DNA from: Streptomyces roseofulvus
GTDB taxonomy: Bacteria; Actinomycetota; Actinomycetes; Streptomycetales; Streptomycetaceae
Assembly: GCF_039534915.1 (NCBI RefSeq)
Contig: NZ_BAAAWE010000001.1
Span: 8,141,452-8,205,451, forward strand
DNA: 64,000 nucleotides
Direction of reading: 5' to 3'
Position numbers and translations under genes: made by a program. Below are positions 53,601-61,880 of this stretch, in pieces; within the stretch, counting starts at the first letter, position 1, and each line of letters opens with the position of its first letter. The notes below the pieces were generated by a model. That model was given only the letters and a program-made list of their open reading frames with translations. It had not been told where the DNA came from and searched no databases.

Positions 53601-53753
53601 TCCCCGGCCCGTCACGGCCACGAAAGTGCCGGGTACGAGTGCCACGGGATGTGAGGTCAATCGCGCAATGAAGAACGTCTGCACGGCAACCAGCTGCCTG
53701 GTGCCGATCACACCGAGCTTGCTGAGCGCGACATTGAAAGGCTGCTCGCTCAC
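50607..53753 (-). CDS. SMC-like ATPase, JetC/MksB-type
   Basis: The 1,048-residue protein starts at GTG 53753, which overlaps the preceding stop (GTGA) and follows AAGGA. It has the SMC plan: Walker A TGRGPKDSNESGKTS with Lys60, a long coiled coil (for example AREQVEAKRAERETEHRYLQ and LKQQAQQSLEEANEKRGELR), a central non-coiled segment near 450-570 in place of a hinge, a second coil, and Walker B GRVLILDELGDSLG with Asp960 and Glu961. This matches the JetC class of SMC-like motors that extrude DNA loops. It is the last gene of the operon. The unusual insert before the Walker A lysine (KDSNESGKT) also occurs in Wadjet-like ATPases. Confidence 0.8.
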   Translation of the reverse strand: MSEQPFNVALSKLGVIGTRQLVAVQTFFIARLTSHPVALVPGTFVAVTGRGPKDSNESGKTSFLAAVALLLGDPEWRMTGGGSVHAPKLLFEPVTAGASPEVSEPAQVGYVVGVFADPDDPQTSAHTVWLQISAKSPHVEVRHKTGVHLLIEGDDRSQHEKAAGFFRRLGGKPLGATEYAEVLYGRAPRLLAYIVSRGGMRSRPSLLKLDAGTFTPVQIGDALIDLTGKAAMLAHDVQDRKKLAQTQADLAEALKKAEGSYRDEEGILHAVDTRERARIETERAHDLWTLASARAHVDAFVTERRIASHLELLTGTLEELKGQQSTARELLTAARDTRLLERTAQEASQLKQQAQQSLEEANEKRGELRSALERAQRDRRTAQARAEGYEGPPPAKLTELLDSQQALLVQAKAELIRAEERVKETDQELADARQGRTGRAAAALQALHDGPCPDAVGLMASTRLHPDARPLWEARLAPWSDAVCVPADLLDRAIEAVSELPGTLLVTGPPAWAGTAHTDPAPVWPKGIVDAAPLAAPFLHALADATTVEHPPHASLPSLGVHVVGGFDQPIVGQEDICAHLENQLGRVQAERDALAAGIERCGRRITSLGRDIDRANAQAEASRLGDEARALEEKLVAHDETLPGLRRTAATTAEEALRTKDSFDNATKHAKALEKSVQEINKNIAQTTQKRDRLLELRGKGPAHPVLVWTDTLQDALAALNWDEVPKDDPGAEPADGISVHAVVPHSGEVERRTSLELLSESRTRLASALTRLAADSRSTGVATPELGDALHHHEVHTEDPHGIIFRASLSALRSWLAANEEQDKGAREQVEAKRAERETEHRYLQDVVEETREALAQTQQSIKERVNGALRRISSRLNELHSREGYRADLEFTVTEPQTAQDQWVCHVVPRWQRNPNGPLLPYDVPTNTAQEKLFSIHLVLAALLAAPHARGRVLILDELGDSLGAEHRREVITALRDAAQDHGITVLATCQDGLMTDVRSVCGQILQFRYYSKSDALNRPTLMFGRDINRQRVQLTLEELVSSRS

Positions 53754-55042
53754 ACAAGATCCTTCCCTGCGCCGCCGCTGGCGGCCACAGACGGGGAAAC
53801 AGGGCTGTCCGCCAGCTGCCGCCGGCGTCGGATGGCTGCCGCCAGATGACCGTCAGGCCGTCCGACAAGGATCAAGTCCTCCCACAGCAGGTTGCTGCGC
53901 TCCGCGGTCAGACGGTCTAAAGCCGGCCCGGGCAGGTATCGCCCTGTGGTGGCTTCCGCGACCATCCCGGCAGCCCTCAGACGGCGCAGCGCCGCACTGA
54001 TCGCCACTTTGGAGATCTTCCGGTTCGAGGCAAGCACCGCGAGAGTGACCGTGTGCGTTTCGCCCGTCCACCGGCTGTGCCGGTGCCGGCCCTGAGCGCG
54101 GGGGAGCGCCACCGTGTGCAAGAGCACCAGGGCCAGCACTGCCCTGTCCACATCGCCCAAAGTGCCTGTGCCCTCGGCCACCAGCGCATCGCTGACCGGA
54201 TCGCGAAAGCCCGTGACCCAGTTGCCTTGCTCCGTCTGCAGCAACTGCCGCCCGCCACGCTCCAGAGCCCGCCCGACCCGGGCCCGCAGCGCAGGATCCG
54301 CCAGCATCGGCAGACTCGCCCGCGGCAGGGGACGGCGCGCCGACTCCAGGGCGGCGATTACCGACCGGACAAGGTAACCGTCAGCGCCACCATCTACCAA
54401 CCGGTCCCCGCCGCCGACCTCTCGCGCAGGCGCCACCGCCTTCTCACCGCCCGCTTCACCACTGTCCAGCCCCTCGGCGTGCATCGCGGGCAGCAGATGA
54501 TGCCCGCGCCGAAGGCCCTCCACCACCACAGCCGGCAGCGCTGCGACAGCGGGCCCCAGCCTCAGAACATCTCCCTGCGAGACAAGGAGACGGGCTGTCT
54601 GCAGCACTCCGTCCACGGTCCGTTCCACCGCGTCCTCATCCGCCCCCAACCGGCAGCACAGCGACACCACATCCGCACGCAGAAAGGCCACCCCCGGAAA
54701 AGGCAGCACCTCAGGGCGAGGCCACGCCGCACGCAGACAGGCCGCCCACACCAGCGTCGCGACCGGCGGCAGACCGACCTGCCACCCCGCCACCGAGATC
54801 CCCGCGACAGGAGCCGTCTCGGCGTCCCAACCAAGCACCACCAGATCGCCAGGCGTCGAGCCGGATACACGCACAATCCGGCGCCCGCTCCCACTCGCCG
54901 CTGAGGCTGCCCTGGCCAACACGGACTCGCCGACAGCAGCCGACGCCACGCCCTGAGCACGCAACCGCCCTAACAGCACCTGCGCCTGGAGGTCCTCCTC
55001 TGCATCGGACCCAGACGAAGAAGAGCCATTCTCAAACGTCAT
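53750..55042 (-). CDS. Tandem winged-helix protein, JetB/MksE-like (KITE-type)
   Basis: The 430-residue protein starts at ATG 55042, or at an in-frame GTG 9 bases earlier, inside the end of the preceding gene. Residues about 30-140 form a mixed domain (IVRVSGSTPGDLVVLGWDAE). The rest has helical winged-helix features: YLVRSVIAALESARRPLPRA, VGRALERGGRQLLQTEQGNW, and TLAVLASNRKISKVAISAAL with RRLRAAGMVAEATTGRYLPG. In Wadjet and MksBEFG systems a small winged-helix dimer binds the kleisin; this protein would fill that role but is longer than typical JetB. The assignment rests on operon position and domain type, not on a recognised signature. Confidence 0.6.
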   Translation of the reverse strand: MTFENGSSSSGSDAEEDLQAQVLLGRLRAQGVASAAVGESVLARAASAASGSGRRIVRVSGSTPGDLVVLGWDAETAPVAGISVAGWQVGLPPVATLVWAACLRAAWPRPEVLPFPGVAFLRADVVSLCCRLGADEDAVERTVDGVLQTARLLVSQGDVLRLGPAVAALPAVVVEGLRRGHHLLPAMHAEGLDSGEAGGEKAVAPAREVGGGDRLVDGGADGYLVRSVIAALESARRPLPRASLPMLADPALRARVGRALERGGRQLLQTEQGNWVTGFRDPVSDALVAEGTGTLGDVDRAVLALVLLHTVALPRAQGRHRHSRWTGETHTVTLAVLASNRKISKVAISAALRRLRAAGMVAEATTGRYLPGPALDRLTAERSNLLWEDLILVGRPDGHLAAAIRRRRQLADSPVSPSVAASGGAGKDLV

Positions 55043-56324
55043 CCCCACCACCGTCGGCCTCGTCGCTCACGTCGTGCCTGCGCAGCAGCAGAGGATGCAG
55101 ATAGGTGACAGAGGCAGCCGGATCAGCCAGCAGCGCATCCTCCACCACCACGCTGTACGGCTCGCCAGGCTCGTCACCCAGCGCCAGAACATCCGTGATG
55201 ATCGCCGCCGCCGCCGGCCAGCCCGCCGCGTACAGGAGCGCTGTGAGATCAACCTCCTGGTCCCCGGCCAGCAGCTCGTCGGCCAGGAGCCGACGATCCT
55301 CCAGGAGACGAGAATGAGCTCCCTCAGCCCACTCCCAGGGCTCCTCCTCCTGCTCGGCATCGTCCATCACGAGCGGCCGCCCCCGGGCACCTGAGCGCGG
55401 AGCGAAACCCGACACCGTCTCCAAGACCTGCGCCGGGTCAATCCACACCGACGGGGCATCCGCGACAAGTGCCGTGCCCACCTGAGACAACAGCGCCACA
55501 TCCCCCTTGAAGGCTGCGTCGGTGTACTCGCTCACAGTCAGAACATCGAAGTTCAAACTGCCACCGCCCTGCGCGAGAACCTTGTCGGCCGCGACCATCA
55601 CCTGCCGCCGGTAGAACTGCTCCGCCTCAATCAGAGCCGAAGCCGCCTCTTCCAGTGCCCAACTGCCACTGAACCGACTCGTCACCACCTCGTTCAGCTC
55701 CGCCACCTGACGCGTGAACCCCTGATGATCATGCTGCCGCTGTGCTTCCATCAGCTCCGTCGGCGTCCCCGTGGCGACCAACCGCTGCAAGTCCAAAGCG
55801 AAAACCCGCAGCGCGTTACGGCACGACACCAGATAGTCCAAGGCAGCCTCAGGATCAGGATTGCTGCGGTCGAACACAGCCCTCGCCCGGTCCAACAGCA
55901 AGATCAACTCATCGACGCCACCGTGCTCCGCCAACCTCTCGGCAGCCAAAGCTCCAGCCAACCCTGCCGGACGCACCACGTACCGATCCTGATGAGCCTT
56001 CAGCAGATAAGGCTCGAGAAACCCAAGGCGTGTCAACACCGTCAGCCGATGCTCGATCAGATCCGAAGACCACTCACGAGGATCACCCGCCAACGCCTGC
56101 ACCACCTCGGCCCGCGTCAAACCATGCGGACCGGAATGCTCGGCAAACACCTTCAAGATCGCAAGCGCCACCCGCGCCACCTCAGGATGCCGCGCCACAG
56201 CACCGGCATCCTCAGCAACCGGAGCCATAAACGCCCGCCAGTTGGCCAACTGCACCGCCGCAGCGAGATCCGCCTGCTCACCATCCCCGAACGCGAGCTG
56301 ATCACCCACCGGCCGGCACCGCAC
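55032..56324 (-). CDS. Kleisin-like protein, JetA/MksF-like
   Basis: The 430-residue product begins at GTG 56324 or at GTG 56309 inside the end of the Toprim gene. A winged helix comes first (VALAILKVFAEHSGPHGLTR, EVVQALAGDPREWSSDLIEH, LTRLGFLEPYLLKAHQDRYV). A long helical stretch follows (LIEAEQFYRRQVMVAADKVL, preceded by QRQHDHQGFTRQVAELNEVV), then an acidic loop (DDAEQEEEPWEWAEGAH), and a carboxy-terminal domain (LLYAAGWPAAAAIITDVLAL). This order, winged helix then neck-like helices then a carboxy-terminal winged-helix-like part, is that of JetA/MksF kleisins that bridge SMC heads. The family call is by architecture and context. Confidence 0.6.
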   Translation of the reverse strand: MRCRPVGDQLAFGDGEQADLAAAVQLANWRAFMAPVAEDAGAVARHPEVARVALAILKVFAEHSGPHGLTRAEVVQALAGDPREWSSDLIEHRLTVLTRLGFLEPYLLKAHQDRYVVRPAGLAGALAAERLAEHGGVDELILLLDRARAVFDRSNPDPEAALDYLVSCRNALRVFALDLQRLVATGTPTELMEAQRQHDHQGFTRQVAELNEVVTSRFSGSWALEEAASALIEAEQFYRRQVMVAADKVLAQGGGSLNFDVLTVSEYTDAAFKGDVALLSQVGTALVADAPSVWIDPAQVLETVSGFAPRSGARGRPLVMDDAEQEEEPWEWAEGAHSRLLEDRRLLADELLAGDQEVDLTALLYAAGWPAAAAIITDVLALGDEPGEPYSVVVEDALLADPAASVTYLHPLLLRRHDVSDEADGGGDDV

Positions 56325-57702
56325 CCAACAGCTCCACCAAACGCGGCAGCACCTTCCTGTGCAAAGGCTCCTGCTCCAACGACTCGCCCGTCACCGCGAT
56401 CTCCGACGCCAACGCCCGCAGCTCCACAGGCCCCTCATCAGCCATCCGAGCCGCCAACGACTGAGCCTTCACATACTGCTCAGGCTCCTGCTCCCTGTAC
56501 GGCCCAGCACGCCACAACTCAACCTCCATCCCAACCGCGTGCACCTTCCGGCCGAGCCGTCGAGAGATATCGTCAATGATCGCGATCCCATCAGCATCCA
56601 AATCCCCCCAGATCGCGAGCCGCTGAGGCTGCATCCACTCCAGCAGCGCGACCAGCTGGTTCGTCACGTACCCCTTGCCCCAGACGCACAGCCACTGCGA
56701 CGTCACCTCGGGAATCGCACATACACGCTCAAAGGTGTCCGAGTTCTCCACCAGGAACACCCCCCGACCTCCGTGCTCAACCTCACCCACCAGCCGCAAC
56801 GCCCCAGCAGGCACCGCGATCCACGGGTTGGCCACCGAAGCATCGGCAGCCACTGACCCCACCCGCCACCGCAGAGGACCTCTCACACGAACGTCGATAT
56901 CAGCCTCATCGACCGCGAGGTCAAAACTCACCCCGACCAAGTTCTCAAAGGCAGCCTGCCGAGCAGGAGTCCACTTCTTCGAACCGCCCAGAGCAAGGCC
57001 AGCCAACTCCTTGGCAGACAACCGCTCCCCAGCCAAATCCGCCGGCCACCACACCGAAGCCGCCCGCACGGCAGCCTCATAAGCCGTCCAAGCCTCCGTT
57101 CCCACGGCACTCCCCAACGGAACCCGAAGCGCCGAGCCCACCGGACACCCCTCCAACAGTGCCCGCTCCCACTCCAATTCAGGAACAGGGGCCATCAACG
57201 CGAGCAGCTCCTTGCGCATCTCATCCGGGTCCCGCCACCCCCGCAACTCCTGCAACAACTCATCCGTCTGCAGCGCCCACGAATGAGACAGGCGCCAACT
57301 CAGCGGTTCCGAAAGCTCCAAGTCCTCATCGACCGCACACCGGAGCACGACACCGCCGCACCGAACCAACGCCACAGCAACAGCCCACGCCTCGTCCTTG
57401 AACCGAGACGCCACCGCAGCCCACGACCTCCGCCCGGCCGACAGGACCCAGATCAAATGCCTGCCATCCAAGGAACTTGGCGGATCGTAAGCCGACTGCG
57501 TGTAGGCAGTAACCAGATCAACCTCCCGAATACGCAGCAAGCCCTGCCGGTTGCGAGGAGCGCGATTCACCCCCTCACGCCGCACCGGCACGGACAATGC
57601 GTCCGTCCCTTCCGGCGTCCCAGCCACCGACACTCGGATACGTCCCTGCGCCTCGCTGAACAACAGCTCAAGCGACCCCGTCCCTCTGACGCCCACACCC
57701 AC
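56302..57702 (-). CDS. Toprim-domain nuclease-like protein, JetD-like
   Basis: The 466-residue protein starts at GTG 57702 or GTG 57696, with GAGGGG just ahead. The carboxy-terminal part is a Toprim domain: VFLVENSDTFERVCAIPEV with Glu319, WLCVWGKGYVTNQLVALLEW, and the acidic loop LAIWGDLDADGIAIIDDISR (Asp367, Asp369, Asp371). A preceding phrase AKELAGLALGGSKKWTPA matches the place of the FGDSK motif of JetD proteins (DUF3322/DUF2220). JetD cleaves circular plasmid DNA after loop extrusion by the SMC complex. Here the gene is first in the operon instead of last as in classical Wadjet. The amino-terminal 200 residues are not recognisable. Confidence 0.75.
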   Translation of the reverse strand: MGVGVRGTGSLELLFSEAQGRIRVSVAGTPEGTDALSVPVRREGVNRAPRNRQGLLRIREVDLVTAYTQSAYDPPSSLDGRHLIWVLSAGRRSWAAVASRFKDEAWAVAVALVRCGGVVLRCAVDEDLELSEPLSWRLSHSWALQTDELLQELRGWRDPDEMRKELLALMAPVPELEWERALLEGCPVGSALRVPLGSAVGTEAWTAYEAAVRAASVWWPADLAGERLSAKELAGLALGGSKKWTPARQAAFENLVGVSFDLAVDEADIDVRVRGPLRWRVGSVAADASVANPWIAVPAGALRLVGEVEHGGRGVFLVENSDTFERVCAIPEVTSQWLCVWGKGYVTNQLVALLEWMQPQRLAIWGDLDADGIAIIDDISRRLGRKVHAVGMEVELWRAGPYREQEPEQYVKAQSLAARMADEGPVELRALASEIAVTGESLEQEPLHRKVLPRLVELLGAVPAGG

Positions 57703-58521
57703 CCCTCAGACCTACCCTGCGAATCAGACCAAAGACATATCCACCCCCCTAGCAAGACACACATAGATCAACCAGGCCCCCACAACTCAGAAAATGAGGC
57801 CCAGCCAACACGGCTGAGCGCCGCACATCACGGCACGCCGCCAGGGACAGCGCCTTCGCCCGCAGCGTCCCCGGCCCCGTCGCCCTCCGCTGCCGCGGCA
57901 GATTCGTGTGCATCATCGGGCCCGCGCCAGCTGCAGCCCGAACCGCACCTCCCTGCCCGAAGCCGGCGCGAACCAGCTCAGCACCTGCTCCCCAGCCCCC
58001 TCCTGCGCCCCGCGGAGGGAGCAGGCACCCCTCGCACGACGCGGGCCCCACTCGGGGACTGCGCGGCGCATGCCGCCGCTCACACGCTGGCGAGGACAGC
58101 GCCCCCCACACGGGGCCATGGTCAACCTCGTCCTCGACATCCAGGAAAGCAAGGACACCGTCTACCAGGCCGCCGCCGAGCGCATCTGCACTTGGCGCCT
58201 GTAACCCCCGAGCCGGGACGCTCCGGCTCCGCGCTTCGTCATGCGGATGGCGCTCCACAGCCTCTGAACGCTGCTCCGGTCCTTGGCCGAACTCACGCGC
58301 GGAGCGCACGCCGACCCGCGAGCCTCGCATGTGACCGGCGGGTACAGAGGCGCTTGTCACCACCCGCCTCCCCATCTTCCACCCGGGCCGCTCGTGACGG
58401 TGCCAGCCTTGCGCATAGAGAACAGATATCCGGCTTTGGCCGCGCAGCCTGCCTCTAAGCTCTTCCCGACGGGCTCAGGCAACGACTGTCACCCGCACAG
58501 CACGAAGGGGACGGGGAGTAA
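57703..58521. other. 819-bp divergent region with a small coding remnant
   Basis: This gap should contain the promoter of the SMC operon (leftward) and of the HEPN gene (rightward). At 58120-58204 a plus frame MVNLVLDIQESKDTVYQAAA then ERICTWRL has strong G/C third-position bias and may be a very small gene or a gene tail. No other gene can be supported. Confidence 0.4.
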
Positions 58522-59892
58522 ATGCTCGACTTGGACGACCTGGTGAACCGGGTGGTCAACCCGGACGTGCGGCCGCTGGTGAAGGAAGCACACCGCTGCT
58601 ACGCCACCGGCGCCGCCCGAGCCGCCATCGTCCTGACCTGGACCGCAGTGTGCGCGGACCTGATCCATAAGATCGAGGTCCTCAAGGAAGAAGGCGAGCC
58701 CGACGCCCGCCCCCTGGCCGAGGACGTCGAGCGCGCCCAGCAGCCCGGCGCGGCCGACGCGGTGCCCCTCATGCTCAACGTCGAGAACACCATCCTCGAC
58801 GTAGCGGAGAAGCTGGAACTGATCGACAACACACACAAGACACAGCTCGAGCGACTGCGCGAGGACCGGCACCTGTGCGCCCACCCCTCCCTTCGCCCCA
58901 TGGGAGAGCTGTACGTCCCGACGTCCGAGTACGCCCGCGCCCATCTCGCAGCGGCCCTCGACGCAGTTCTGGTGCACCAGCCGAGCCAGGGCCGCAAGGT
59001 GCGAGACAGCTTCATCGCCCACGTTGCAGATCCCGCGTTCACGTTCGAGGCCGGCTACCTCGGCCACACCTTCTTCGACCGCGTCCGCCCCACCTCCCGC
59101 GCGAAGCTGGTCGACTTCGCTGCCAAGTTCGCCCTGCTGCAGATCGAGGACGACAGGATGCCTCTGGCCGCACCGATGTTCGCCGATCGGATGGCACAGT
59201 GCCTGCGCCTGTTCGCCGACCGCGACCAGCCCCTGGCAGAGGAGTATCTGGCCCGGCACATGTCCAGACTTGAAACGGCTGAGCCAGCAGTCCAACTCGC
59301 GGCTCTCGGCCGTCTCGGCGACCTCCCGGCGTTCTGGAAAGCGCTGCCCGACCCCATGCGCACGCTTTACAGCACCAAGATCACCAGCATCGCCACCCAG
59401 ATCGCAGCGACTGGCTACCTCCGACCCGACGAGACCAGGGCCCTCGCTCTGGTGGCCTACCCTGAGGTCCGCACGAGCCTGCCTGCCCTGACGAGCACAT
59501 TCACGGTGCTCCCGGTAGCCGAGCAGTCCCGGGTGATCGGCGTTCAACCCGACGCATACTTTCTTCCCTGCCTTCCCGGCCTGCTCATGGGTGTGCGCAG
59601 CTTCGACGAGGGTGAATTGGTCGCCCGCACCGCCATCCTGCCCAGCGCCGGCCTGATGAGCCTGGAGGACACGAAGGCCGTCCTCAGGGCATGGTGGGAC
59701 AACGAGAATGGCCAGACCTGGGGCCGCGCCATGCCCGGCTACCTCGTTGCGCTGTACTTCACCACCGCCCACCTCGGCCAATCGAGAGACGAGATCTGGA
59801 AGGCTCACCTGGAGGAGCTCCGCCCGTTCCCAGACCTGTTCAACGCCATCGCCCGCGGTACGAGTCTGGCGGCGCCGATCGTCCAGGGCTGA
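58522..59892 (+). CDS. HEPN-motif hypothetical protein
   Basis: The 456-residue protein starts at ATG 58522 with GGGGAGT about 8 bases ahead. The amino-terminal ~150 residues look like a HEPN domain: ARAAIVLTWTAVCADLIHKI, then LELIDNTHKTQLERLREDRH and the RNase-type motif R116-H-L-C-A-H121 (RxxxxH) followed by PSLRP. The remaining helical part (AEEYLARHMSRLETAEPAVQ, DPMRTLYSTKITSIATQIAA) has no recognised domain. HEPN RNases are common toxins and effectors in abortive-infection and defence systems. It stands beside the SMC operon but on the other strand. It ends where a frameshifted MerR-like gene ends from the other side. Confidence 0.65.
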   Translation: MLDLDDLVNRVVNPDVRPLVKEAHRCYATGAARAAIVLTWTAVCADLIHKIEVLKEEGEPDARPLAEDVERAQQPGAADAVPLMLNVENTILDVAEKLELIDNTHKTQLERLREDRHLCAHPSLRPMGELYVPTSEYARAHLAAALDAVLVHQPSQGRKVRDSFIAHVADPAFTFEAGYLGHTFFDRVRPTSRAKLVDFAAKFALLQIEDDRMPLAAPMFADRMAQCLRLFADRDQPLAEEYLARHMSRLETAEPAVQLAALGRLGDLPAFWKALPDPMRTLYSTKITSIATQIAATGYLRPDETRALALVAYPEVRTSLPALTSTFTVLPVAEQSRVIGVQPDAYFLPCLPGLLMGVRSFDEGELVARTAILPSAGLMSLEDTKAVLRAWWDNENGQTWGRAMPGYLVALYFTTAHLGQSRDEIWKAHLEELRPFPDLFNAIARGTSLAAPIVQG

Positions 59893-59924
59893 CCACTGCC
59901 ACCGCCTGTCGAGCCCTATCCGAA

Positions 59925-61082
59925 GCCGTAGCGGTGTCAGACGGTGCCCCACGCACTCCGCGCCATCAGCCAGCCCGGCCTGCTCGTGCAGGGTGCTCGT
60001 CCAGGTGTTCACGAACCCGGCGGCGCCGCCTTCGTCACCGGGAAGGCGAAAGAGGTCCGGGTCTGCCATGAGCTGTTCCATCAGCGTCTCGTACAACTCG
60101 TCCAGCATGTCGCCGTGGCAGGCCGTCAGGCCTTCGGCGAACTGGCGGGGCGTCGGGCTGATCGAGACGACCTGGTCGAGGACCGGCCCATGCCGCGCTC
60201 GTCGATGAGTGCCCGCAGTGCGGCCAGCCCGGGGGTGTCGGGCATGAACAGGCCGTGCAGCATATACATCGCGTAGAACGGCCGCAGCCCGATCAGCACC
60301 GTCCGCGCCCTCACCAGCTCCTCGTCACTAGCCCCGCGCACCTGCTCCACCGAGTCAACCTCTCCGAGCAGCTCCCACGGCACCGGCGGCGCTTTACCGT
60401 GCTTGGCCGCGCCCAGCATCTGCGCCCACTCGCCGGCCGTGAGATCGAACATGCCGACCGCGGCAAACCCCTCGGCCAGCGCCTCTGCCCCGACCTCCTG
60501 CGGCCCCAGCCCGAGCGCCGCGAACAGATGCGCCACACCACCGGAGCCAGGCTCATCCGGCGGATCCTCACCCACCAACAACGCCGCCCGCATCACCGCA
60601 GGATGCACCGGCCGATGATAGGGCCGCGCCGCGAGCATCCGGCCCGCCACCGCATACAGCGCATCCTGCCCCTCCTCACCCGCCCCCGCCGCGCCCCGCG
60701 CGGCCTCGAGCAGCCGTTGCGACACCGACCCCTCCAACACCCACACCAGCGCCTCACGCACCGCCCCTGCCGGCGGCTCGGGCACCACCGCCGCGCCCGG
60801 GAACACGGGCATGCCGGCCTCGGCGAACCAGTCCAGCACGGCCAGCCGTCGGTTCCGTCCCTGCCGCAGATGCCGCGCCAACGCTGCCGCGGTCTCGACC
60901 ACGGCCGGATCGACCGCCTCCACCACCGACCCTTGGCCCCGGCCGAGGCCCCGCTGCCGATGACGCGGCAGCAACCCCACGCGCCGCCAGCTCTCCAGCT
61001 GGCTAGGCGTCACCACCACGCCTCGGGCTGCGAGTTCACGAACCACCTGCTGATCAGCCGGACTCGGCGCTCCTCGTGCCAT
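59925..61082 (-). pseudogene. MerR-like helix-turn-helix gene with 3' frameshift
   Basis: The gene starts at GTG 61082 (MARGAPSPADQQVVRELAAR) with a MerR-type amino-terminal motif VVTPSQLESWRRVGLLPRHR then QRGLGRGQGS. A long helical body follows (RRLAVLDWFAEAGMPVFPGA, LGLGPQEVGAEALAEGFAAV, LIGLRPFYAMYMLHGLFMPD). Near 60186 the frame shifts by one base: the original frame ends at 60126 with an arginine/serine-rich tail, while the other frame continues with strong codon bias (PVLDQVVSISPTPRQFAEGL, DMLDELYETLMEQLMADPDL) to about 59925. There the sequence meets the HEPN gene and the natural stop is lost. It is either a recent pseudogene or contains a sequencing error. Confidence 0.6.
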
Positions 61083-61192
61083 AGCGACAATTACAACCCC
61101 GAGAAGTACCTGCCCGGACGGAAATCTGCCTCTGGCTCACTGGTGGTCAGCACCCGCTACCGCGGGGCATCGACGACGACCAGGAGCCAGCC

Positions 61193-61417
61193 ATGAACCC
61201 CCACCACCGCACACGCGTCCGTACCCGAGCCGCAGCCGTCCTCACGACCATCGCCTTCAGCCTCCTCATCACCACCGCCCTCCACTCCGCCCACCTCACA
61301 CGCCTCCTGCTCGCCCTCGCGGCAGCCTTCGCCCCCACCACCGCCACCCGTCAAGCCGCAACCGGAACCCTCGACCTCCTCCTGCGCCTCGTGCCCTGGT
61401 ACACACCCCGCAGGTGA
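61193..61417 (+). CDS. Small membrane protein, 74 residues
   Basis: Starts at ATG 61193 with AGGAG about 6 bases ahead. The product is basic at its start (MNPHHRTRVRTRAAAV) and has two hydrophobic stretches (LTTIAFSLLITTALHSAHLT and RLLLALAAAFAPTTATRQAA) and an amphipathic end (TLDLLLRLVPWYTPRR). It is divergent from the MerR-like gene, with 110 bases between the starts, so the two may share a control region. No family is recognised. Confidence 0.5.
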   Translation: MNPHHRTRVRTRAAAVLTTIAFSLLITTALHSAHLTRLLLALAAAFAPTTATRQAATGTLDLLLRLVPWYTPRR

Positions 61418-61477
61418 CTTGAGGGCGCCTCGACCGGCATCGGTGACTGTCGGTGGCGCCTGGGAGCATGCTGGGTC

Positions 61478-61831
61478 ATGGACGAAGCGCTGAAGATTCC
61501 GGAGCATGAGGTCCGCAGCGAGCCGGAGAGTTTCCTTCTGCGGCTGCGGTGCGATCTTGTCTGGGACCGAGACGCCTTTTCGCGTCTGGAGCGTGCCGCA
61601 CGTGCGGTCTGCGAGCGTCTGCAAGACGCTGATGCGCTCCCCAGAGGGCTTGCAGAGGGCTACTACCACTTGGCCACTGAGGTGCCGGCCTGGACGAGCC
61701 ACCCCAACTTTCCACGGCCGGAGCCGCGGGAGTACTACGACGCCTGCATCGAGCGGCTGTCGGACCTCGCGGATTGGTTCTTCCTGGGATGGCACGCCTA
61801 CACGGAGCCCCATGTGTGGCCGGAGCTGTAG
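61478..61831 (+). CDS. Hypothetical acidic protein, 117 residues
   Basis: Starts at ATG 61478. The product is acidic and helical with many aromatic residues (PEHEVRSEPESFLLRLRCDL, WDRDAFSRLERAARAVCERL, AEGYYHLATEVPAWTSHPNF, RLSDLADWFFLGWHAYTEPH). It has no signal peptide. Size and composition are like small cytoplasmic immunity proteins, but there is no toxin partner and no named family. It is followed after 49 bases by a small HTH gene preceded by inverted repeats, which suggests separate transcription. Confidence 0.55.
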   Translation: MDEALKIPEHEVRSEPESFLLRLRCDLVWDRDAFSRLERAARAVCERLQDADALPRGLAEGYYHLATEVPAWTSHPNFPRPEPREYYDACIERLSDLADWFFLGWHAYTEPHVWPEL

Positions 61832-61843
61832 CCCCAACCAAGA

Positions 61844-61879
61844 TTTGCGATCCACGCAAAATAATGCGACCATCGCAAA
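61844..61879. promoter_or_regulatory. Overlapping TTTGCG/CGCAAA inverted repeats
   Basis: TTTGCGAT (61844-61851) pairs with ATCGCAAA (61872-61879), with an extra CGCAAA (61855-61860) and TGCGA (61865-61869) between. The cluster ends one base before the ATG of the HTH gene, so binding would block its transcription or translation. Autoregulation is inferred. Confidence 0.5.
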
Positions 61880-61880
61880 C

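Noticed and set aside
51513..53654. 713-codon plus-strand frame
   Set aside because: Antisense to the SMC-like gene, whose Walker motifs and coiled coils are unambiguous.
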